Origin: Gammaproteobacteria bacterium | GTDB taxonomy: Bacteria; Pseudomonadota; Gammaproteobacteria; Burkholderiales; Rhodocyclaceae | Assembly (NCBI GenBank): GCA_018824085.1 | Contig: JAHJHI010000039.1 | Location: forward strand, 84,524-148,523 | Reading direction: 5' to 3' | Length of the DNA: 64,000 nt | Program-made: the position numbers and the translations under genes | In this document: positions 53,431 to 62,300 of the stretch, in pieces | Numbering within the stretch: the stretch's first letter is position 1 | Layout of the letters: each line of letters begins with the position of its first letter | The notes under the pieces: model-generated | What the model saw: only the letters and a program-made list of their open reading frames with translations | Told to the model about the DNA's origin: nothing | Databases searched by the model: none

Positions 53431-54465
53431 ATGGTTCGCCTGCCTGCCCTGCTCGCCTGTTCCATCAGCTTCTGCAGCCTGCCGTCAGGCGCCGCCGGGC
53501 CGGTCGAGGAATTCGGCCCGGCCTTCTACACCAGCCTGTCGATCAGTGTCGTGCAGGTTCGCGTCGCCACGGCGACCGGCAAGGGCTTCTTCGGCTCGGG
53601 CGTCGTCGTCGCCGAAAACGAAGTCGTCACGAACTGCCATGTCACCCGTCAGGCGGCGCGCATCGAAGTCGCCAAGGGTGCCCTCGTCTATCCGGTATTC
53701 GGCCAGAAGGTCGACACCGCCAACGACCTGTGCCTGCTGCGCACCGCCGCCATGCCGCTGCGCATCGCGCCGCTGCGCGCGGCGGCCACGGTACGCGCCG
53801 GCGAACGGTCCTTCTTCTACGGCTACTCCGGCGGCGTCGAAGCCTTCTTCGCACCCGGCAAGGTCGCCACCATCCACCCGCTCGACGGCAGCGCCGTCAT
53901 CGAGACATCGAGCGGTTTCGCGCTGGGCGGCAGCGGCGGCGGACTGTTCGACACCGAAGGCCGGCTGCTCGGCATCACCACCTTCCTGTCGTCCGGCCAT
54001 TCCGGCGGCTATTTCGCCATGCCGGCGGAGCTGGTGGAACGGGTGCGCAAGCTGCCAGAATCGGACGTCGCGCCGTTCGAGGGCCTGGCCCTGTGGGAGC
54101 GGCCGGAAGCGGCCCAGCCCTGGTTCCTGCGCGTGGCGCGCCTGGGCGCGCTTGCACGCTGGCATGACGCGGCCGACCTGGCACTCGCGTGGACGCGCGA
54201 GGAGCCGGACAACGCCGACGCCTGGCATCAGGCGGGCGCCACACTGTCGCGCGAAGGCCGCCACGGCGAAGCGATTTCCGCACTGCGCCGCGCGCTGGTG
54301 CTGTCACCCGGCCATCCGGACATCCTTTTCCTCACTGCCGTCGCGCTGTCGCACACCGGCGAACACCGAGAAATGGCAAACATTCGAAAACAGCTGGCGC
54401 ACGCCGATGCCGATCTCGCGCGCCGGCTCGACGACGAAACCGTGTGCTCTTCCCGCGTCTGCTGA
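53431..54465 (+). CDS. Secreted trypsin-like serine protease with TPR-like C-terminus
   Basis: A 344-residue protein with an N-terminal signal-like segment (LPALLACSISFCSLPSGAA) and a chymotrypsin-type core with the triad H70 (TNCHVT), D99 (TANDLCLL) and S168 (GGSGGGLFD). The last 110 residues carry two TPR-like helical repeats (AARWHDAADLALAWTREEPDNADAWHQ, EAISALRRALVLSPGHPDI). GGACGGAGG at 53414 supports the start. Periplasmic location is likely. Confidence 0.82.
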   Translation: MVRLPALLACSISFCSLPSGAAGPVEEFGPAFYTSLSISVVQVRVATATGKGFFGSGVVVAENEVVTNCHVTRQAARIEVAKGALVYPVFGQKVDTANDLCLLRTAAMPLRIAPLRAAATVRAGERSFFYGYSGGVEAFFAPGKVATIHPLDGSAVIETSSGFALGGSGGGLFDTEGRLLGITTFLSSGHSGGYFAMPAELVERVRKLPESDVAPFEGLALWERPEAAQPWFLRVARLGALARWHDAADLALAWTREEPDNADAWHQAGATLSREGRHGEAISALRRALVLSPGHPDILFLTAVALSHTGEHREMANIRKQLAHADADLARRLDDETVCSSRVC

Positions 54466-54583
54466 GAATTCGTCCCTGGCGGAGACCGCGTCTCACGTGG
54501 ACGAGCGTCCACCGGACCGGCCAGCCAAACAACTTGAAACACTCTAAAATCCGGCACATGACATATGAAGTCGGGGGTCCGGG

Positions 54584-56170
54584 GTGGTCATTGCCAGAGC
54601 GTACTTGCGTCTAGCCCTTGCGTGCGCCGTGGCTCTGTCGTCTACCTCCCTGCATGCGGAAGAGGTCAGTGACGGTCCGCGTTTCGAGGTACGCAGCTAT
54701 TCAGTGTCCGGCGGCACGGTCTTCCGGCCGTCGGAGATCGACGCCCTGCTCATGCCCTTCACCGGAGCGGCGGTCGGCTTTGCGCAGATAGAGGGCGCGC
54801 GCACCGCGCTGCAGGCGGCGTATCACCTGCGCGGTTTCGGTGCCGCGCAGGTCACCATTCCGGAACAGGAACTGAGCGGCGGCGCCGTCATTCTCGAAGT
54901 GCTCGAACCCCGGCTCACCGAACTGGCCATCCAGGGGCCCCGCCATCACGACGAAGAGAACATCCGGCGCAGCCTGCCGGCCATCGCCGAAGGGCGCATG
55001 CCCAACACCGAAGACGTTGCCCGCCAGCTCGCGCTCGCCAACGAGAACGCATCCAAACAGTCCGACGTCACCTTCCGCTCCGGCCGCAAGCCAGGCGAGA
55101 TCGCAGCCACCGTGTCGGTGGTCGACGACAACCCGCTGCGCCGCTTCGTCACCGTGGACAACAGCGGCACACCTGCGACCGGCACGCACCGCGTGTCGGT
55201 CGGCCTGCAGCACGCCAACCTGTTCAATCGCGATCACGTCGCAACTGTGCAGTACACAACGTCCATCGAGAAGCCGTCCGAAGTCTCGATCTTCGGCGTC
55301 GGCTACCGCATTCCGCTGTACGAAAGCGGCAATTCGATAGACCTCATCGGCGGCTACTCGAGCGTCAGTTCCGGTCAGGTAGCGGTACTGAATTCCGTCG
55401 CCAGCGTGTCGGGCAGCGGCCGCATCCTGTCGGCGCGCTACAACTGGCACCTGCCGCGCGACGGCGAATTGTCACAGCGCGTCAGCCTCGCGGCGGACCA
55501 CCGGGATTTCGACAGCAGCTTCCTGCTCGAGGGCGTGCCGGGCAACCTGGTGCCACGCGTCATCACCCGGCCGGTCAGCCTGTCGTGGAGCGGCAACTGG
55601 CGCAACGATCTGCGTGAAGCGGGCGTGAACGTGAGTCTGGCCCGCAACATTCCGGGTGGCGAGCACGGTCGCGACACGGATTTCGCGGCACTGCGCGCCG
55701 GCGCCAACGCACGTTTCACGATAGTGCGCGCCGGCGCGTCGTGGTTCCAGCTGCTGTCACGCGACTGGCGGGTACGCCTGCAGGCGCAGGTCCAGTACAC
55801 GAACGACGAGCTCGTATCGGGCGAGCAGTTCGGCATCGGCGGCGCCGATTCGGTACGCGGCCTGCGCGAACGCGTGCTGGCCGATGACCGGGGCTGGCGC
55901 GCCAGCGCCGACTTCGACACGCCGGCCTGGGTGTACGACACGCTGGTGATGCGCGGCGTGCTGTTCGCCGACGTGGCGCAGCTGTACCGGGTCAATCCGC
56001 AACCGGGAGAAGTAGGCAATCTCGGTGTATTCGCGGCCGGAATGGGCTTGCGCGTCAACTATTCCACGTGGCTCTCCGGTCGTATCGACTACGCTCAACT
56101 CATTGACGGAGCAGGCAGATACGACTCCGGTAGTCACCGCGTGCACGCATCGTTCAGTCTGAACTTCTGA
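54584..56170 (+). CDS. TpsB/FhaC-type outer membrane transporter
   Basis: A 528-residue two-partner secretion transporter: signal peptide (LRLALACAVALSSTSLHAEE), an N-terminal POTRA domain (FEVRSYSVSGGTVFRPSEIDALL) with a second (VTIPEQELSGGAVILEV), and a C-terminal 16-stranded barrel with LRGLRE-type motif (SVRGLRERVLADDRGW). Ends with the aromatic FSLNF. It should export the following adhesin. GTG start at 54584 with a purine-rich upstream stretch. Confidence 0.9.
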   Translation: MVIARAYLRLALACAVALSSTSLHAEEVSDGPRFEVRSYSVSGGTVFRPSEIDALLMPFTGAAVGFAQIEGARTALQAAYHLRGFGAAQVTIPEQELSGGAVILEVLEPRLTELAIQGPRHHDEENIRRSLPAIAEGRMPNTEDVARQLALANENASKQSDVTFRSGRKPGEIAATVSVVDDNPLRRFVTVDNSGTPATGTHRVSVGLQHANLFNRDHVATVQYTTSIEKPSEVSIFGVGYRIPLYESGNSIDLIGGYSSVSSGQVAVLNSVASVSGSGRILSARYNWHLPRDGELSQRVSLAADHRDFDSSFLLEGVPGNLVPRVITRPVSLSWSGNWRNDLREAGVNVSLARNIPGGEHGRDTDFAALRAGANARFTIVRAGASWFQLLSRDWRVRLQAQVQYTNDELVSGEQFGIGGADSVRGLRERVLADDRGWRASADFDTPAWVYDTLVMRGVLFADVAQLYRVNPQPGEVGNLGVFAAGMGLRVNYSTWLSGRIDYAQLIDGAGRYDSGSHRVHASFSLNF

Positions 56171-56355
56171 TTCCGGTCACGGCCCGCATCGCGCGCCATG
56201 ACCGGAACGCATCAGACCGGAACCGCAACACTGCCGAATCCTGATCCACGGGACCACAGCCGGCGCTTGCCATGGATCGATCCGCTGCCGCGGACTGCGT
56301 TGCGCCGCTTTGCGTAACCGTCCTACGGCCCGGAAATGAAGAACTTGAGGCCGAA

Positions 56356-59300
56356 ATGAACAAGGGTCGCCACACACTGCTGTTCTCCGACGAACGCGGC
56401 ACCTATGTGCCCGTCGCCGAAGGCACCCGCGCACGCGGAAAATCCCGGGGCGCCCGTGCGCTGCGCCGCATCGTTGCTGCGATGGCTGCGGCGCTTCCCG
56501 GGTTGACGATCGCCAATCCGACCGGCCATGAAGTGGTTCACGGCCAGGTCGGCATGCAGACCCAGGGCAGCACGCTGAACATCACGGCGAGTGACCGCGC
56601 CATCATCAACTGGAAGCAGTTCTCCATCCAGCCCGGTGAAACGACGCGCTTCATCCAGCCGGGCTCGACCGCCACCGTACTGAACCGCGTGGTTGGCCAG
56701 GACCCGTCGCAGATCCTCGGCAATCTGGTCGCCAACGGCCGCGTCTTCCTCATCAATCCCAACGGCGTGCTGTTCGGCGCGGGGGCGCGCGTGGATACCG
56801 CCGGACTGGTGGCGTCGACGCTCAACATCCGCAACGAGGACTTCCTCGCCGGCCGGCTGAAGTTCGACGCGGAAGGTGCCGCCGGCCGCCTGCGCAACGA
56901 AGGCACGCTGAAGACCACGGGCGGGCCGCTCATCCTCATCGCGACGGACATCGAGAACACCGGCCTCATCACCGCGGAGAACGGCGACATCGTGCTCGCC
57001 GCGGGGCGCAGCGTGGAGATCGCCGACCCGCACCAGCCGGCACTGCGCGTGAAGATCGAAGCCGGTGGCGAAGCGATCAATCTCGGCCAGCTGCTCACGC
57101 AGGGCGGCAACGTCGGCATGTTCGGCGCCGCGCTCACGCAGGCCGGCAAGGTCAGCGCGACGGGCGCGCAGCGTACCGCCGACGGGCGCATCGTGCTGCG
57201 CGCGTCGAAGTCGGTGACGCTCGGCGCGCAGTCCGAAACCATCGCCCGCACCGCACAGGGTGACGGCGGCTCGATCGACATCGCCGCGCCCGACATCGTC
57301 GTCGTCGCAGGCGCCAGCGTGGACGCGAGCGGCAACCGTGGCGGACGCATCGACATCGCCGCCGAGAAGCTCGCGCGCGTGGAAGGAACGCTGCGCGCGA
57401 CCGGACACCTGCCCGACCCGGCGCCGGTCGCACCGGCTGCGCCCGACCTCGAACTGCCGGTCACGGCGGCCGGTCCGGCGCCCGCCGCCGCACCAACCGC
57501 CCAGACCGCACCGCCCCCCGCCGACGCCGGCCGGGGCGGCGACATCGTCGTCACGGCCGAGGACATCGCCATTGCCGACACCGCGACGCTCGACGCCTCC
57601 GGCGACACCGGCGGTGGCTCGGTGCTGATAGGCGGCGACTGGCAGGGCGCCAATCCCGACGTGCGCAACGCGCGCACGACCTGGGTCGGCAACGGCGCCG
57701 GCATCCTGGCCGACGCACTGCTGCAGGGCGACGGCGGCAAGGTGGTGGTGTGGGCCGATCAGGCCACCGCCTTCGCCGGCAACATCTGGTCACGTGGCGG
57801 GCGCAATGGCGGTGACGGCGGACATGTCGAAGTGTCCGGCAAGGTGGCGCTGCTCTACCGCGGCCGCACCGACACGCGCGCTGCACGCGGGCGCAATGGC
57901 GAACTGCTGCTCGACCCGCTGGCCATCGTGCTGCAGGGCGGCAGCGGCGACGGCAGCAACGACGGCACGCAGGTCTTCGGCAACGGCGGCATGCTCGCCA
58001 TGGACGCGCTCGGGCCGACCGTCATCTTCGAAAGCGAACTGGAAGAACAGAGCAAGACGACCGACATCATCCTGCGCGCGCAGCGTTCGGTCACCGTCGG
58101 CAGCAACCCGTTCAGCCATACGGCAAGCGGGAATCTGGCGGGCGAGACAAGCGGCCAACTGGCGCTTGCGGCCGGCAGCAGCCTGCTGATCGAAACGCGC
58201 AACCTGGGCGCGGGCGAAGGCGGCGCCAGCGCCGGCATCGACCTGGTCACCAATGGCTGGCACGGCAGTGCGCTGCAGATCATCACCCAGGGCAGCGGCG
58301 ACATCACGCTGCAGACCGGCTACGCCAACGGCGTGCAGGTCGGCGATCAGGTGGCGAACCTGCTGCTGCCGGTACTGCGCACCGCTGCCGGCGACATCCT
58401 CGTCCGCGCAGGTGACGACTCGACCGTACAGCTGGTGGGCGCCGACTACTCGGCCGGCGGCGCGATCGACATCGTCGCCGGTACGGTCACCGGCGGCACG
58501 GCATTCAACGCGGGCGCCGGCACGCACATCACCGGCGACTACGTGGTCAGCAGCGGCACGCTGTCATTCAGCGGCGGCAACGCGGCCATCAGCGGCCTGC
58601 TGACGCTGGGTGCGAACCTCGGCGGCAACGCCTCGCTGTCGCTGGGCGGTCTCGACTGGCGCAGCGGACGCATGAATGCGGGCGGCATCGTCACGCTGAC
58701 CGGCAATGGTGTCATCGACAGTTCAAACAGCCACCGATACCTCGCCCGCGAGCTTGTCGTCGCCGGGCGCCTGTCCTTCGAGAACCCGGGCAACTACTAC
58801 CTCGGCATCGACGACGGCGGCACGCTGCGCATCGCGTCGACCGGCAGTCTTGCAACCCGCGACACCAACGGGCTGATCTACCTTGGCGCGGGCGCGGCCG
58901 GCACGGCCAGACTGCTCGCCGACGCCGGTTCGAATATCAGCGTCGCAGCCGGCACGGCGTTGCTGTTGCGCAGCAACAGCAACGCCGGCAACCAGATCGC
59001 CGGCGCATTCGCGCTGTCCGGTACGGGTGCCATGACGCTCGACTCCGGCCTGATCAGCACCGGCGCCGACACGACGATCGGCGGCAGCGGCACCCTTGCG
59101 CTCGTCGGCGGCGGCGCGCTCGGCGGTTCGCACACGCTGACCATCGCGAGCGGCTTCAACTGGACCGGCGGCACGATGGGCGGGACCGGCACCACGGTAC
59201 TGTCGGGCAGCGGCGCCATCGACAACACCTCGAACTACAAGTATCTCAATCGCCGGCTCGACGTGACCGGCGACTTCACGTTCGGCAATTCCAGTTCCTA

Positions 59301-62300
59301 TTACCTTCAGGTCGGCAATGGCGGGGAGCTGCACATCGGTTCAACCGGACGGCTGACGACGACCGGCGCCAACGGACTCATCTATTTCGCCGGCGGCAAT
59401 GGCGGCGCCGCGCGCTTCAGCGCTGACGACGGCGCCGTGATCGAAGCCGGCGCCGACACGACGCTCACCGTGCGCGCCGACGGAAGCAACGGCAACCAGC
59501 TTGCGGGCACCTTCGAACTCGCCGGCGACGGGGTGGTGAGTTTCGATTCCGGCATCATCGAACTGAGTGGCGCAACACGCTTTGACGGCACCGGGCGCCT
59601 GCGCATGGCAGGCAACGCGACCTTCGGCGGCGCGGGCTCACTCGCCATCGCCTCCGCGTTCGAGTGGTTCGGCGGCACGCTGGCCGGCAGCGGCACCGCG
59701 ACGCTGTCCGGCGCCGGCGTCATCGACAACACATCCTCCTACAAGTACCTGAACCGCCGGCTCGACGTCACGGGCAGCCTCACCTTCGGCAATTCGAACG
59801 GTTACTACGTGCAGGTGGGCAACGGCGGCACGCTGCACCTTGCCGCAGCCGGCGTACTGGGCACGGGCAGTACCAACGGACTCATCCACATGACAGCCGG
59901 CGCGGCCGGCAGCACACGATTCAGCGCAGATGCGGGCGCCCGGATTTCAATCGCCGACGGCACGACCTTCACACTGCGTGGCGACGGCAACGCCGGCAAC
60001 CAGATTTCCGGCGATTTCGCGTTGACCGGCCCGGGCGCCATGGTTCTCGATTCCGGTTCGCTGACCACGGCCGGCGCCACCCGCTTCTCGGGCGCCGGCC
60101 CGTTGCGCATGTCGGGTGTCACCTTCACCGCCAACCACGCCACCACCCTTGATTCCGTCCTCCGCCTGGAGAGCGGCACGCTGACCGGCAGCGCAGACGT
60201 CATCATCTCCGGCCCCTTCACCTGGGCCGGCGGCGTGATGTCGGGCTCCGGCACCACCGTCATATCGGGCGCCGCGCAGATCGACAACACGTCGTCGTAC
60301 AAATACCTCGATCGCCGCATGGACGTCAGCGGCTCGCTGACCTTCGGCAACTCGAACGGCTACTACATCAACATCCGCAACGGCGGCGAACTCCATCTGG
60401 CGGCTGGCGGCACGCTCGCGACGCAGAGCGTGAACGGCCTCATCTACATGTCGGCGGGCACCGGCGGCACGGCACGCTTGAGCGCCGACGACGGATCCAC
60501 CCTCGACATCGCCGACGGCACCGTCCTCACGCTGCGCGCCGACAGCAATGCCGGCAACCTCATGTCCGGCACCTTCGGCCTGACCGGCGCCGGCACGCTG
60601 GTCATGGATTCCGGCGTGCTGACGACGGGCGCGGCGACGCGCTTCGACGGCGACGGTTTCATGCGCCTCGGCAGCGGAGCGACCTTCAACGCGAACCACG
60701 CCGCCACCTTCGCCGCCGCGCTCTCCCTCGGCGGCGCCACGCTCGGCGGCAGCGGCGCGACGACGATCTCGGGGCCCTTCACGTGGTCCGGCGGCATCAT
60801 GAACGGCAGCGGCACGACAGTGCTCACCGGCGACGGCGTCATCGACAACACGTCCGCCTACAAGTATCTGGATCGCCGCCTCGAAGTCAGCGGCACGCTT
60901 TCGTTCGGAAATTCCAACGGCTACTACGTGAGTGTGCGCGACGGCGGCACGCTGCACCTGAATGCAGGCGCACAGCTGTCCGCCCCCGCGGTGAATGGCG
61001 TCATCCATCTCGGTGCGGGTGCCGGCGGCTCCGCGCTGCTCAGTGCCGATGACGGCGCCACCATCAACGTGGCGGACGGCGTCACCTTCACGCTGCGCAG
61101 CGACAACAATGCCGGCAACCGCATCGCCGGCAACTTCGAACTGACCGGCGCGGGCACGACGCATTTCGACTCCGGCACCATCAGTGCCGACAGCGCCACC
61201 GTGTTCGACGGCGACGGCAAGCTGCTGCTTTCCAGCGGCGCGACGCTCGGCGGCAGCGCGCAGGTCACCATCGCCTCCGCCTTCGACTGGACCGGTGGCG
61301 TGATGAGCGGCACCGGCAAGACCGTGCTGGTCAACGCGGTCACGCTGAGTGGCAGCGGAACCCGCACGCTGAACCGGACACTCGAGATCGCCGCCACCGG
61401 CAGCCTGGACATCGGCGACAACGTCGTCATCCAGCGCTCGACGAACAACGGCGGCACGGGCGGCATCGTCGCATTCGGCACGCTGACGAAGTCGGCCGGC
61501 GCCGGCACCGCCTATCTGCAGTACGTCGACCTGCAGGGCAACTTCTCGGCGACAAGCGGCACGCTGTCGCTCTACGGCAACGTCGCGGGCACCGGCCTCG
61601 GCGCAGCCAGCTTCTCGTCGGCCGGCACCGCGGTCGTGCTGCTGGACAACGGCCTGTTCACGCTGGGCAACGGCCAGACAGCCAACGTCACCGGCGGCAC
61701 GCTGGACCTCGCGTCGGGCGCCACGCTGTCGACCGCAGGCAACGCGTCGGTCGCCGGCGCGGGCACCTTCCTCATCAGCAGCGGCGTACTGGACGGTGCC
61801 GGCACGCTGACGATCGCGTCCGGCTTCAACTGGACCGGCGGCAGCATGAATGGCGCCGGCGTGACCCGCCTCGTCAATGCCGTCAGCCTGACCGGCAACG
61901 GCACCCGCACACTGAACCGGACGCTGGAAATCGCGACCGGCGCCAGCCTTGACCTCGGCGACAGCGTAGCCATCCAGCGCTCGACCGGCAGTGGCGGCAC
62001 CGGTGGCATCGTCGCACTCGGCGCGCTGACGAAGTCGACCGGCAGCGGCACCGCCTATCTGCGCTACTTCGACCTGCGCGGCAACATTTCCGCCGGCAGC
62101 GGCGTGCTGTCCATCGTGGGCAACACGGCCGGCAGTTCGATCAACGGCGCCGCGCTGTCCAGCACGGGCAGCGGCAGCCTGCGCCTGGACAGCGGCACCT
62201 TCACGCTGAACGACGGCGAATCCGCCAGCGTCGGTGCCGGCACACTGGACATATCCGACGCCACGCTGACCACCACCGGCAACAGCGCGATCAACGGCGC